A stretch of 64,000 nt of DNA from Pyrenopolyporus hunteri (Eukaryota > Ascomycota > Sordariomycetes > Xylariales > Hypoxylaceae), in the NCBI GenBank assembly GCA_902806595.1, contig CADCXC010000014.1, positions 496,001 through 560,000 of the forward strand, given 5' to 3'. Made by a program: the position numbers and the translations under genes. Positions 1 to 12,554 of the stretch are shown one piece after another. Under the pieces are notes generated by a model. That model was not told where the DNA came from and ran no database searches. It saw only the letters and a list, made by a program, of their open reading frames with translations. Position 1 is the first letter of the stretch. Every line of letters starts with the position of its first letter.

Positions 1-1715
1 GAGGTATCTTCATCTCCAATTGTTAACAGCCGAGCGCGCCTGGGCGCATGCTATGAGATTCAAAGCCATCCACTCCACCGACACCAAAGGCATCACAGGC
101 AGGACCCGCTCCCACATAATATCGAGACTTGACAAGGGCGCCCGTGTCGCCGAAAATCTCGTCCAGATCTTGTCGGACGGCTCCGTGAATGGCGCCAGCG
201 ACACCGACGTCCTCGAAGCACGTGCGTATGCTTCCATGATACGAGGTGCTACCCAGTTCGAGAAGCAGAGCTGGGAAGCCTGCCTGCGGAGCTACGCGAC
301 CGCGCGCATCATATATACGGCGCTTTCTACGGCTATGAGAGGGGACATCTTCAAGGACCTCCTGGCAGACACCATCGACCCTTCTATTCGCTATGCGGCC
401 TATCAGGCTAAGGTTCCGAGGACCCTGGCGATACCAACCATTGCAAGAAGAGCATTTCCTACCTCCGATACCTCGCTGGTCGAACAAATAAACAAGCTAG
501 CTCCGGATCTGCTCAAGAAAAGCGGTTCCGATGCTCAAAGGGGCCAGGTCGGTGCCCCGAACGCACCTCAGACCATCACGTGGAGGTCCCGAGAAGTCAA
601 GATCGAGGATGCGGCCATAGCGCTCGCGTTAGCCTCGACTGATACGGCGACCGCGCGGCTAACAGAGAAGCTGGCTTCGTCCGACGTTATATTACCAAAG
701 GAGATGGCTGCCGCGTACGACGATGTGCTCATTGCCAGTCAGGACGCCGCAGATGCCACTAAGCGTGCCATCGACGAACTGAAAGAGGAAGGCGTATCGC
801 AAGATGACCCCAGGATCCAGAGCCTACAGATAACTCGCACCGCCGTGAACTACCAGATGATCAGCTGGAGAATTGGTCGCAATCGGGTGTTAAGCGGGGA
901 GCACGACGGCGCGCTGTTAGATTCGGCGCCGACCACGACCCGGAAATCCAAGAAAGACGCCACCTCTCGGAAACCCAAAATAGAACCGCCCGGTAGGAAG
1001 ATATCTCGACTCAAAGACAAAGTCGTTCTCTATGACTCCACGCTACAGAGCATCGATACTATCAAAGAGCTTCCCGGCGTCGCGGCCGATGAGGTCTTAC
1101 TAGGACAATTAGACGCAACTGCTAGATATTTCCACGCTCTGAAGTTCGTGTTTCCATATGCCCGCCCCTTGTTTTCGCGCCAATATTAACCTATCACATA
1201 GATGTCTTTCCATTGCGCGCTCGCATTCGCTGACTAACCAGTCGCTCAACGCCTTGGTTCTTACCAAACACGCCTTCGATGAGTGCGAGCAGTCCGCAGC
1301 CTTTTTCTCCAAACACGCTGCCTCTTCCGCAGAGTCCTCGCCTCGTAACATAGAGATTCGTCAGAGCGATATTCATTTCCTCCAAAATCTACTGAAAGGA
1401 GAGCTTCAACGATGCCGGGCGATTGTCGAAATAGATAATCTACGGCAAAAAAAGACGAACGAGACTCTGCCGAACGCAAAGACCCCGCTGGTCCAACGCT
1501 TGTCCGAGTATCCGGCAGAGGGCGTCGACTTAGAAAATCTCGTAGAGTTCCCACCGAAGGTACAACCTATACCCGTGAAGCCTCTATTCTTTGACGTTGC
1601 TTGGAACTACATAGATTACCCCGGAAAAGCGCCGGCGCCGGCTCCTGAGCCCGAGCCGCAGGCGGGACAACAGTCCCAGCCACAGAAGAGAGGATGGTTT
1701 GGATTTGGAAGATAA
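1..1715 (+). CDS. SRP68: Signal recognition particle subunit SRP68, 5'-truncated by the window edge
   Basis: SRP68 binds SRP RNA with SRP72 and helps the particle deliver secretory and membrane proteins to the ER. The frame is open from the first bases (reads ...YLHLQLLTAERAWAHAM), so the N-terminus lies upstream of the window. The helical RNA-binding part includes KGITGRTRSHIISRLDKGAR. One intron is inferred at 1144-1201 (donor GTTCGT, acceptor ATAG); it rejoins ...YFHALK to CLSIARSH in phase. The C-terminal segment carries QSDIHFLQNLLKGELQR and VQRLSEYPAEGVDLENLVEFPP. It ends in a Pro/Glu/Gln-rich tail closing with GWFGFGR, typical of fungal SRP68. The family match is confident; the upstream exon structure is not visible. 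Confidence 0.9.
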
Positions 1716-2011
1716 TTAATATCTATCCGCCGACTTACCGTCCCTATCTATAGGTACAGAAAATATACTTCATATCCACCATTCATACGGGATATTCGAT
1801 CCCGATTTTCTATCTTCTCATCTCGTATATACTTTCATGAATGTGTCCTTAGGGTTAATAAAGGGGGCCGAGGCAGGGCGCCATCGAAGGGCAATTTGCG
1901 ACAAGACATACCTAATATTGGATCCAGTATCCCTAGCCATCAGGAACCATAGATAACCCCCACGCCCGCCTAAACTCGCGAGTGCGCCTTTACTTCTCGT
2001 CATGACTCACT
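1716..2011. other. Intergenic, SRP68 3' end to multicopper oxidase start
   Basis: AT-rich just after the SRP68 stop, then promoter-like sequence for the oxidase. No gene, RNA or strong repeat is seen. An antisense frame here has no recognisable product. Confidence 0.5.
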
Positions 2012-4595
2012 ATGTTAGATCACCGCTTCTCAAGCAGCGCGAGCAGGCTCACGATGCCTGACAGCCAGAGTCCCAGCTTGGATTATACCCCCCGATCATC
2101 TAAGACGTGGGCGGGCGCCGGCGAGCTCCCCATCTTCGTCACCGGGAATCCCCCTAAGCGTATGGTTTCCTTGCGCATGTTCATCTGCTCGCTGACATGC
2201 TTCTCCGTCGTCGCCCTAGCGCTGGGTTTATGCCTCGGGCTCGGGTATCCACGATATAAAACCGTAGCTCCCTACGCCAAGTCACAGTCGCCATCTCCGG
2301 TACCATTCGCGCTGAACTATAGCGCCCGTTATGGCCTTTCCGAGACTCTCGAGTTCGTCCCGATAGACAAGCTTATTAACAGGCAGGAACTTGAGCTTAA
2401 AACAGGGTTTGTAGTTACAAAAGAGGGTGAGGAGGGAGAGCAGCCTAGAGTCCGAGAATACGTATTCAACGTAACGCAAGCCCTCGCCGCCCCAGACGGC
2501 TTCCAGAAGCCCATGGTCCTCGTCAACGGGCAATCGCCCGGCCCGCTGATCGAGGCGCGCGTCGGGGACACGGTGCGCGTGCGCGTGAACAACCTCATGC
2601 CGGCCGCGAGCACGTCGATCCACTGGCACGGCATCGACCAGCGGCGGTCGACGTGGATGGACGGCGTGCCCGGGGTGACGCAGTGCGCGATCCCGCCGGG
2701 CGAGAGCTTCACGTACGAGTTCCGCGTGCGGGACCAGAGGGGCACGTTCTGGTGGCATGCCCATTCATCGGTGCAGTATAGCGACGGCGCGTATGGGGCT
2801 ATTGTAAGGGGTTGTAAGTCCGGGATGATTGTGGCGCGGAAAAGCTGATTGTTGTGGTGGTAGGTTATTAGGGATCCGGGCGAGCTGGTGCCGACTACGG
2901 ATGATGAGAAGCTGCTCTTTGTCGCGGATGTTTATCATACTTATGGGTCTGTTGTAAGCTATTCCGTCTTCTATATAACGACGCATATAGTAGTCTACTT
3001 ACTAACTGCGAGCCAAACCGTTCTATCGTATATAGATCCGAACCAGCTACCTCAACTCGACCTCGCAATGGGTGCCCTGGGAATCCGGCGTCGAGCCTCT
3101 CGCCGACAACATCCTGCTGAACGGGCAAAACACCTACAACTGCAGCATCGTCTCCACCACATACCCGCCACCCTCCTCCTCCCCCTTCGAACCCAACTGC
3201 ACAGGAGATGGTTCCCTATACTCAACAACCATCCGGCGCGGCCACTCAGTACGTCTACGCTTGATCAACGCGTCGTCATTCCTATCGTACTGGCTCAGCG
3301 TCGACAACCACACGCTGACGATCGTCGAGCTCGATGGCGTCGAGATCGAGCCTCTAAGCGCGAGGGGCGTGTACCTGAACCTAGGCCAGCGCGTCTCGGT
3401 GATCCTGACGGCGGACCAGGCCCCCGGGAGCTACTACGTGCGCGCTTCGGTGCCGCGCACGTGTTTCCTCCCGTACGCGCCGTATACGAGCGCTGGGCTA
3501 GAGGATGCGGGGTATGGCGCTAGGGGGGTGATAACGTACATCGAGGACGAGGATGGTAGTGATGGGAATGATGATAATCCCCCAGGGACTATACCGGAAC
3601 CGATCGGCGTCCCGGGGAATACGTCGAATCCGTACGGGGTCGAGAATAACGGGCTCCGGGGCGACGTGTGGGAGGGCTGCGACGACATGCCGTTCGACAT
3701 GCCGGTGCCGATGCGCAGGAAGCCCGCGGTCGACGTGAGCGAGGCGAATACGCATTACATCGAGTACGCGTTTCGGCAGGCGCAGGATGTGAATCGCATT
3801 TTTATTAACAAGGTGATTTTTCCATTTGCCCCCTATTATACGTACTCCGACCCCTTTCTCCTCTCGTCCCCCTTTTCTAAAAAGAGAAGAAAGAATGGGA
3901 AAAGGACTCTCCTGATTAACAAGTATTGCATCTATCTAACACCCGAACGAAATAGACGTCCTACCTTCCCCTACCCGACAACGCCACGCTCTGGAAAGCA
4001 CTAGAGCAGAATTTCACCTCGGACAGAGCCAACTCATATAATAGCTGGGACTTCGGGCTCAACCAGCAAGTCCTGCTAGTCCCGGACGCTGACCAGGGAG
4101 CCCAGATCGTTATAAATTCGCTTGATGCGATGGAACATCCTTGGCATTTACAGTGAGTCGATTCTCTTGCCCCTTTTATTTTTATCCTCTTTCCCTTGAC
4201 TTCAATCTCACTCCATCTCTCTCTCTCTCATTATAACATAACCCTGAAAGACTAAACTAACATATAGTTTTCCATTATAGTGGTACGCCCCCATCTCCTC
4301 TTCCCCTCCCCTTAAAAATAAATATAAAAAAGAATAAAAAAAGACAAAATAAAGCCCTAACAACCCACCCCCAACCCCCCAGGCCACACCTTCCAAGTCG
4401 TCGGCTGGGGCAAGGGTCTCTTCGGCGCCGGCGCCACAACATGGAGCCTCGCGAACCCGATGCGCCGGGACACGGTGACCGTGCCGCCCTTCAACCACGT
4501 GGTGCTGCGGTTCGCGGCCGACAACCCGGGGCTCTGGGCGCTGCACTGCCACGTCGCGTGGCACGTTGAGGGTGGGTCCTTCCTCTTCCTCTTCT

Positions 4596-4634
<39 letters not shown>

Positions 4635-4859
4635 TCTTCTTCCTCTTCTTCTGATTTTTCCCTTCGTCCGCCTCTCTCAACCGGCCGAGACACGGCGCTA
4701 ACTCTCGCCTCCCGCGCGTCTGCAGGCGGCATGTTCCTCACGCTAGCCGAGCGGCCGGCGGATCTAGTGCGGCTGGTCGATCGGATGGATGCGGACACGA
4801 GGCGGCGGAGCGAGAGCTTCTGTGGTGTGACGGGGGGTGGTAGTGATGATAGCGGCTAG
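2012..4859 (+). CDS. Multicopper oxidase (laccase-like), N-terminally membrane-anchored, seven exons including a 2-nt exon
   Basis: Oxidises a phenolic or metal substrate and reduces O2 to water through four coppers. Inferred exons: 2012-2803, 2864-2953, 3036-3812, 3956-4152, 4281-4282, 4383-4571, 4726-4859; the sum is 2181 nt, 726 aa. All four copper motifs are present: HWHG (about residue 205), WWHAH, HPWHLHGHTF and HCHVAWH followed by VEGGM, which gives Met at the T1 axial position (usually lower redox potential). A hydrophobic stretch at about residues 56-79 (FICSLTCFSVVALALGLCL) after a basic cytosolic head looks like a signal anchor. No C-terminal helix is seen, unlike Fet3. Only the 2-nt exon TG at 4281-4282 restores HLHGHTF. 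The last intron holds a long CTT/CCT tract. Substrate is unknown. Confidence 0.85.
4577..4653 (+). repeat. (TTC/TTCC)n pyrimidine microsatellite inside the last oxidase intron
   Basis: About 75 nt of nearly pure pyrimidine (CTT and CCT units) starts a few bases after the donor at 4572. It lies wholly in the intron 4572-4725, so length changes would not alter the protein, but the tract sits where the spliceosome must read the intron. Confidence 0.85.
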
Positions 4860-5486
4860 GTGCGTGGTATGCTATGCGGTGTATGTTACCTACCTGCTGT
4901 GGCCTTCTCTACGGGGAATAACCCAGGTGATGTGATGTAATTGGGTAGGCGCTGGATGGTGTTATTGTATTAAATGGCAACGTAGCCTAGACGGGATCTG
5001 GGTAGTGATGATATACGGCGAGAAGTTCTTGTCGAATTTTCATGCTCCGGGGTCTTTCATGAGCGGCGGATGATACCAATACAGAAACACAATTCAACTC
5101 ACAAATCATACTACCAAACAACAGCCTTGAGAGGGGATGTCTTTATTATTTTTGTCCTTAATCGTCACGTCTCGCCTTTATATACAAATGCTCAGAGCCA
5201 GAGCGTACCATTCAATGCCAATCATGTCACCGAAAACCGCGTTAAAAATAACCTTCAACCGTGATAGTTAAAAGTTTTCCCTCCCCCTTTAAAGATCTCA
5301 GAACGCCGCTCCCGCCCGCAAGTTCATGAAGACATCGCCTCAGAGTAGTAGTCGGGAAAAAAGGATGCCGGCGGCAAGTATGAGTACAGGTAAATGTACA
5401 AGGTATAGAGCGTAAGGCCCATATGATTCCCGCCGCGAAGGCAATTATTTTGTAAACCGAGAAAACAACCGTCTCTAGTAAAACGT
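4860..5486. other. Intergenic between two convergent genes (oxidase + and SSC1 -)
   Basis: Shared 3' region of two convergent genes; AT-rich runs fit 3' ends and polyadenylation. No gene or RNA is recognised. Confidence 0.5.
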
Positions 5487-7665
5487 TCAAGGCTTCTTCT
5501 CATCCTCAGGCTTGGCTTCCGAAGAGCCGGCCTCGGAGCTACCAGCTTGGCCGGACTCACCAGGCTCGGAACGAGCCTTGTGCATCTTGTCGAAGAGGTT
5601 CAAGCTAGCCATCTGCAGCTCGTCGGTCTTCTCCTTGATTTCGGCGGCAGTGGCGGTGCCCTCACCGGACTGGCTCTTGCTCACGAATTCCCGTAGGGAA
5701 GTGATCTTCTCCTGGATGGAGTCAGCCTCGGTCTTGTCGAGCCTGTCAGCGAACTCCTTCAGAGCCTTCTCGGTATCGTTCAAGACGCTGTCGGCGCGGT
5801 TGGCGGCCTCGATAGCGGCCTTGCGCTCCTTATCCTGTTCAGCATACTTCTCCGAGTCCTGAACCATGCGCTCGATCTCAGACTCGGAAAGACCGGAGCC
5901 GGAGGCGATGGTGATGGACTGGTCCTTGTTCGTGCTCTTGTCCTTGGCGTGGACGTGGACGATGGAATCGGCGTCGATATCGAAGGTAACCTCGATCTGA
6001 GGAACGCCGCGGTGCGCCGGCGGGATACCGACAAGCTGGAAGTTACCGAGCAGCTTGTTGTCCTTGACCAATTCACGCTCACCCTGGTAGACCTTGATCT
6101 CGACGGCAGTCTGGAAGTCGGCGGCCGTAGAGAAGACCTGGGACTTCTTGGTGGGGATGGTGGTGTTACGGTTGATTAGTCGCGTGAATACACCACCGAG
6201 AGTCTCGATACCGAGGGACAGGGGAGTGACATCCAGAAGCAGGAGATCCTTGACCTCGCCGGACAGGACGGCACCCTGGATAGCGGCACCGATAGCGACG
6301 GCCTCATCGGGGTTTACGGACTTGGCGGGCTCACGGCCGAAGATGCTCTTGACAGACTCGGAGACCTTGGGCATACGGGTCATGCCACCAACCAGGATGA
6401 CCTCCTGGATATCCTTGGCCTGGAGGTTGGCATCCTTCAGCGCCTTGCGCACCGGCTCGATGGTCTTCGTTATTAGGGGCTCCATCATGCTCTCGAGCTG
6501 GGCACGGGTCATCTTGGTGTTGATGTGCTTGGGGCCGGAAGCGTCGGCAGTAATGAACGGTAGGCTGATGTCAGTCTGGAGAGACGAAGAAAGCTCGATC
6601 TTGGCCTTCTCAGCGGCTTCTCGGATTCGCTGAATAGCCATTCGGTCACCGGATAGGTCGATGCCGGACTCGTTCTTGAACTGTTGGACCAAGTGGCGGA
6701 CTAGGCGGATATCGAAGTCTTCTCCACCCAAGTGTGTGTCACCGTTCGTCGACTTGACCTCGAAGACGCCGTTCTGGATCTCGAGGACCGAAATATCGAA
6801 AGTACCGCCACCAAGATCGTAGACGGCGACAACCCTGTCAGCCTCCTTCTCTAGACCATAGGCCAGCGCGGCGGCAGTAGGCTCGTTGACAACTCGGAGG
6901 ACGTTGAGGCCGGCGATCTGACCAGCATCCTTGGTAGCCTGGCGCTGAGAGTCGTTGAAGTAAGCGGGCACGGTGACGACGGCATTCTTAACCGGCTTGC
7001 TCAAGTATGATTCGGCAGTTTCCTTCATCTTGTTGAGGATGAAGCCACCAATTTGGGAGGGGGAGTATTTCTGTCCCCGCGCCTCTACCCAGGCGTCACC
7101 GTTGCTGTGTTGCACGATCTTGTAGGGAACTTCCTTGATGTCGCGCTGGACTTCGGGATCAGTGAACTTTCGTCCTATTAATCGCTTGGTAGCGAAGAGA
7201 GTGTTTTCCGGGTTGACGACGGCTTGTCGCTTCGCAGCGACACCGACTAGTCGTTCACCATCTTGCGCGAAAGCAACAACGGACGGCGTCGTCCGGGCAC
7301 CTTCGGAATTCTCAATGATCCTAGGCACCTTTCCCTCCATGATGGCAACAGCCGAGTTTGTGGTACCTAGCAAAGATTGGTTAGATATGTGCCTTTCTAG
7401 AAGCTAGGCAATGAGAGATTTCTAAACTTACCTAAATCGATACCGATGACGGCACCTTGGACCTTCCCCTCAGTCGACTCATATCGAGCGAAGGTAGATC
7501 CTAAGGGTTTCCGCAGAGGCGCGGCCCATCGTGCAACCGTGGGAGTTGCTCGAGGAAGCTGTCGAAGCGAATTGTGGTCAGTCGCACATGCGCGAAAATG
7601 TCAGGTCTTTTAAAAGCGAAGTCGGGAATACTTACAGCTCTGGAGAATCGGGAAGCCAGCATCAT
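5487..7665 (-). CDS. SSC1: Mitochondrial Hsp70 chaperone (Ssc1)
   Basis: ATP-driven matrix chaperone: motor of protein import with the TIM23 complex and folding partner of J-proteins and Mge1. Inferred exons on the minus strand: 7665-7636, 7558-7432, 7366-5487, giving 678 aa. The N-terminus MMLASRFSRA-LPRATPTVARW is a basic, Ser/Ala-rich presequence ending near FARYESTEGK. Hsp70 hallmarks in order: IGIDLGTTNSAV (phosphate loop 1), NDSQRQATKDAGQIAGL, VYDLGGGTFDISVL, VILVGGMTRMPKV, NPDEAVAIGAAIQGAVLSG, then the substrate domain with DVTPLSLGIETLGG. The tail is charged and ends DEKKP, not the cytosolic EEVD nor ER HDEL, which supports mitochondria. The donor GTAAGT of intron 2 splits the Gly of DLG. 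Very secure call. Confidence 0.96.
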
Positions 7666-8075
7666 GATGGCGGGGTGATTGAGAGTGGGCAAAGGATATG
7701 GAGGATGGTGTGAAAGATTCGCGACGGAATAGGAAGAGAAGAAAAAAAAGAGGTGTGATCGTGAACAGGCTTTTCGGCGCTGTATTTATTATTATGTGTG
7801 GGGAGAAGAAGATGGCAAATTGGCGGAGTCGATAGCTATAAAAATTTCTGCGGCGATTAGAAGAAGTGGAAGGAAGAAGATTTCTGAGAGCTTCCCCGAG
7901 GGCGGTGTGCCTCGGCAATATTCTGCCCGTCCAATGACAACTCGAAGAAAAAAATTTAGGGAAAGGTGACGTGAACAGATAACCGATACGTACCTATTTA
8001 CCTACTTCCCGCACCGGCACAGCGGCGAAAAACTCTGCGTTAGTGGCCCTGGGAAGGAGCCGCGCTTAGGTAATA

Positions 8076-8083
8076 TTCCAGAA
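8076..8083. promoter_or_regulatory. Possible heat-shock element upstream of SSC1
   Basis: TTCCAGAA fits the inverted NTTCNNGAAN pair bound by Hsf1 and is followed by a mis-spaced third TTC. It lies about 410 nt upstream of the SSC1 start. Hsp70 genes usually carry such sites, but one imperfect pair is weak evidence. Confidence 0.25.
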
Positions 8084-9339
8084 GTTCTGTGCCTTGATCA
8101 GACTAGGTAAGTACCAGGTACTTTGGAACCTAGGCATATTCTTTAGGTACTTACATGTAGGTACCTAGGTATGTATAGATTCTTATACAGATAAGAATGG
8201 ATCGAATACCTACCTAGGTATTAAGCAGCGCACCCTTAGATAAATACATCTTACTCGCCTATTTAGGCACTTGGGTTGACTTAAAGACGTGGCTTATGAT
8301 CAATAAGTGCTCCAAGTGCTCCAATCATGAAATACTTCGGACTATACAGGCCGTTTAAGTTCGTCCAATTCAAAGACGCTAGATCATCGCGATGATGTAA
8401 CGGATAGATATAGATACCTAGCGAGTACTTACATATAGGCAATTTACTGTGACTATGGGTATAGATTAAAATCTGAGAGCTATCCGCCTCCTATATCCGA
8501 CATGAATATGCACAAGAAAGTGGCACCTAAAAGATATATGTAGTATGGACATGTAAATCCTACCTGCTAGGTACCGGCTCAACATGGTAACCGGATAATT
8601 GCGCGAGATGGCATCACGCAATGGAGCTCAAGTTAGGCAATGGTTTCGACCAGAATGGAAATTTGTCTCACTTAAATGGAAATACCTGCCGCTCGTACTA
8701 TAGTACAAACACGTGCTAAAGTATAAGCCCAGCGCCGTATGGCTATGCCTATGTACCCGGATTTAATGTTCTTAGATGTCATACCTACTGGGCAGGCAGC
8801 TGGATGGACTTACACGAGGCATGGACACAGACCATTGAGGAGACCCTACATGTACCTACATGTACACGTATAAGTGCCTCATCTTGGCCGCTAAAGGTAT
8901 TCGCTATGCGCCGTACTCTATACTGTGGGTTATACTGTATGGACACTAATAGTACCTGTAGTAGGTACCTACGTACACTGCAGCAGGGCAGGGTGTAAGC
9001 TAGGCGGTTGCCCGGTGCCCGTACAAATACAATACATAACCCAGCAGGTAGCGAGAGAGTGGTTGTCGGTGGTCGCGGCTGGTGCAGTAGCGAATCTGAA
9101 CGTCATATGAGGAGCCTTCCCGAGGAACCTTTTTTTTTTGTCTTCATTGTCCCGTCGCCCATTCAAGCGTCTCCTCCCTCCAAACCTGATGCAACCCGCC
9201 GCCCTTTGTAAGTCCTACAACAAGCGCACCCTCACTCTTACATTCCTTCTTAGGCTAGAGATGTCCACAGTCGGCGCTTAGTCTCTCACCACTTTATCAC
9301 TTACCACCAAACCGCCATAATCACCGCCGTAATAACTGG

Positions 9340-9470
9340 TGCTACGACTACTACGACTACTATTACGGCTGCTTCTGCCGCTGGTGCTGCTGGTGCCGGT
9401 GCCGCCATCACTATTACTATTACTACGGCTACAACCACAACCACAACCACAATCACAATCATAACAACCC
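9340..9470. repeat. Low-complexity trinucleotide tract (CTA/GCTG and ACAACC units)
   Basis: Runs of ACTACGACTACT and GCTGCTGGTG, then ACAACCACAACC units. It lies about 300 nt upstream of the next gene's ATG, so probably in its promoter or 5' UTR. Confidence 0.7.
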
Positions 9471-9772
9471 AAGCGGCAAGCAAGCAACGCGACACCCCCG
9501 TCGAACCCTTTAAAGCTTGTTCTCGCTAGGGCGATAGTGATTTCGCTTTTACCCAAGCTTCATCAACCCCCGGCGTCCCTGCATCTACCACCTCTCTTAC
9601 TCCCCGATTCAACCCCCCCGTCACCAGAATACCAAACGACCTACCTAAACACTTTACTACGATCGGCGCATCTTCCGACCGTGTCACTTGATTTCCCTGC
9701 GACGCGCTTCCCCCATGATCGATACGACTTGATGAGCCATTATTGCGGTATTGACATTCCGCCATTGGCACC

Positions 9773-12554
9773 ATGGCCATAGACGAGGAGGCCAGGTAGG
9801 ATTATCCCTTTGCGTGCATCTTCGGAAAATGGCGACGCCCCGCTGACTGTCAATCGTCTCCAGCCTTTGGCCTACTGATAACCTGCTTCTTAAAGAAGGT
9901 CGCAGGCACTATCTCACCAGTGTCTCGCCAATGTAAGCAATCGCAACCTATCTATCTCTGGGCCGACGTATATATCTGCTGCCTGCTATACTATACCACT
10001 ATCCTACATGTCCTATGCTACCTTACCCAAGGTAGCTTTCCGTGCTTATCTCTCCCGTATCTGCGAAGCGTGCTAATCCATCCCCCCGTTCGCAGTCATT
10101 GGCAGCTCCGATCATTGGTCAGCGCAGAGCAACAGGACGTCATCTATTACCCGGCTGGTGTCAACAATACCCATATCCAACGCCTTAATACCTCCACCCG
10201 AGAATGCGAAACCATCAAAGTCATCAGCTTCCATCCCCGTTGCTTGATCGCTAGCAAGGGCTGGATCTGCTGCGGCGGCGAGAGCGGAGAGTTTGTCGTC
10301 ATACGAGAGTCGGGCGGCAGCGATGCACAGGCCGACATCCCCAGCAGAGACTTCCGTTCCAGGCTGACCTCCCTCGAGACGCCCGGTATGACCGAAGGCC
10401 CTATGCTCCAGCTCGAACGCGAGATGCGCTCCGTCGTGGATCGGATCAATGGCTCTAACAAGACGTGGTCTGCCTCGAGCTACAAGGTCGGTATCGAGCG
10501 TGTCAACTGCATCACGATTTGGCATCCTCCTAGGGGCACCGGCACCCCGGCGCCTGGGCAATACGACGTGCCGGTGGCTGTTGTTGCCAACAATGACAAG
10601 ACCGTTACCGTTGTGAACCTCTACGAACCTGACTTACATAAGGATGTGCTAGAGTATCCCGATTGCGTCAACCGCGGCGTGATCTCCCCCGACGGATCCC
10701 TTCTCATCGCCATCTGTGACGACCCGTTCCTCTACGTACACGTGCGACGATCGTTCACCAAGCACTATCACGGCGTTGACCGCGAATCCTTCAAATGGGT
10801 ATCGCTGCCGAGAATACGGCTGAAGGGTCAGTGGAACCAAGATACGACAGACTGCCGAGGGAGTTTTGCTGCTTGTTTCTCCTCGTCCGGAAAGTACCTG
10901 GCCGTCGGCACCCAGTACGGCACGATATCCGTATTCGATGCCGTCGCCCTCAAGGACCCCGACTCCGAGCCCTTGATCACTTACTTCAATTCGGACCGAG
11001 CACCTGGAGAATTCGGCGCTGTTAGAGATATGGCCTTTTCGCCAGGACAGTTCGATCTGCTGGCGTGGTCGGAACATCGAGGTCGGATCGGGGTGGCGGA
11101 TGCGCGCTCCAATTTCATGCGACGACAGATCATCTCTCTGGATAATCACGAAGGCTTCAACCACTTCTCACTTAACGATAGCAGTACCATCGACCCGCGT
11201 CTACTTGATCCGCGAAGCGAGCGCAGCGCCGAAGGCGACCGGAACGCCGACAACGATCGGAACACCGAACCATCTCCGCTAGCGTTGATGGAGCGCTGGA
11301 GCCGACAGATGTCTGACAGGCCCCTACCAAACCCAGAATCTTCGGACGTCACATCACGTGTTAACCTACCTTTTAGCCCGGACGAAGTTTCCATCCTGGA
11401 GGCTTTCCAAAACGAACGTCGGCGACGCGAGGCGCGAGACAGGGACCGAGCCGAGCAGCTAGAGCGCCTAGCAGAGCACCGAATTCAACGGGGCGAGAGA
11501 AGTATGTGGAGGTCTGGTGGCTGGGCAGATCGCGTAAGTTCCCCGGCCGGCTCGAGTCATTTGCTACCACCACCCAGTAGCGTCCCCTATACGCATCCCC
11601 GCATAGATGACCTCTCGGATCCCCCTCCCGGCTACATGCCGAACCCTTGCTATCTTGAATCAGGCGTCCCCTACATCCCCTTGCCCGAACCCTACGTTCC
11701 CCCGGAGTTAGGCTATGATCTCGTAGTGCTGCTTGAGCCTGTGCTGCGTTATGGTGCTGCAATATTTTGCCATCCTCTCGCATTACGACGCCCCCAACAA
11801 CCGATCCATGCCCCGGAACCGCGTAATGAGATAGATGACGCTAATACCGAGCCCCTCCAGCGCGAAGCCTTAGCAAGATTCATGGAACGCGAGCACATCC
11901 GCGAGACCCGCGACCAGCACCGCTCGAGCACCAGCCAAACGCCGCCCGAACAAGACCGCGAGAGGGGAACCCCTACGGCGCGGGACTTGGGTCGGAGGAG
12001 CGCCTCCATCATGCGTACATTGGCCCAAAACGTCGATAACATCTCGCAGATGATGGCTAACAGGTCGCAAGGCCAATACAACGAGGCCAATAACGACAGC
12101 TCGATGACCCCGCGCGAACGTGCCGCCGCTGAGTGGTTCGTCGGTCGATCTAGCTCCGGATGGGATCCGGAAAGTCTAGCCGACATAAGCGGATGGAATA
12201 GCGGCCCCTCCGACCCCACGCGAGCCGAGGTCAGAGCCCGCCGGGGCGTTCCGGTGTACGCTGACGTGTGGGGAAACGCCTCGCTCTTCAGTAGGATTAG
12301 GATAGGTAGCCGTGATCACCAACAGAACCCGGACGACACGGCGGGAATAACATGGAGCGAGGACGGCAGAACATTGTGAGAAATTCTCAATTCTCGGTTT
12401 TTGTTTCGGTCTGAAAAATTATCTTCTTTGTCTCAAACCCGCCAAGCTAACAAGTTACTACCTATCTAGGTACGCCGCTGCTGAGGACGGAATCTATGAG
12501 TTTCAAGTGAATACCCATGGCAGAAAGGTCTTCCCGGATATTGAACTCCGCTAG
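9773..12554 (+). CDS. WD40-like DUF2415 protein of unknown function
   Basis: Exons inferred: 9773-9795, 9864-9932, 10096-12375, 12470-12554; total 2457 nt, 818 aa. The start ATG gives MAIDEEASLWPTDNLLL; the last exon restores RTLYAAAEDGIYEFQVN. The N-terminal half reads like a beta-propeller: VISPDGSLLIAICDD, FAACFSSSGKYLAVGTQYGTISVFD and VRDMAFSPGQFDLLAWSEHRGRIGVAD. The SEHRGRIGVADARSNF stretch at about residues 355-370 is what I associate with DUF2415 in fungal WD proteins. The C-terminal half is Arg/Glu-rich and low complexity, probably disordered, before the conserved YEF end. Function is not known to me. The gene structure is well supported because four exons join in phase. Confidence 0.8.

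Larger units (their letters stand above)
7666..9772. other. 2.1-kb intergenic region between divergent SSC1 and the DUF2415 gene
   Basis: A bidirectional promoter region. It holds several ACCTAGGTA-type palindromes (about 8155-8222), a lone heat-shock-like site near 8076, and a low-complexity tract at 9340-9470. Short open frames between 8800 and 9780 have no recognisable product and overlap the repeat. Confidence 0.5.

Noticed and set aside
4153..4382. Single intron model (acceptor TAG at 4280 or CAG at 4382) for the oxidase
   Set aside because: Ending at 4280 alone reads on through HGTPPS and loses HTF; ending at 4382 alone shifts the frame. Only both together keep HLHGHTFQVV.
2012..4859. 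Fet3-type ferroxidase for the multicopper oxidase
   Set aside because: Fet3 has a C-terminal membrane helix and a cleaved signal; this protein has an N-terminal anchor-like helix and ends soon after the last copper motif.
8804..9211. Small coding genes from the cluster of 60-70 codon frames
   Set aside because: Overlap on both strands, no ATG context, motifs or splice partners; repetitive promoter DNA.
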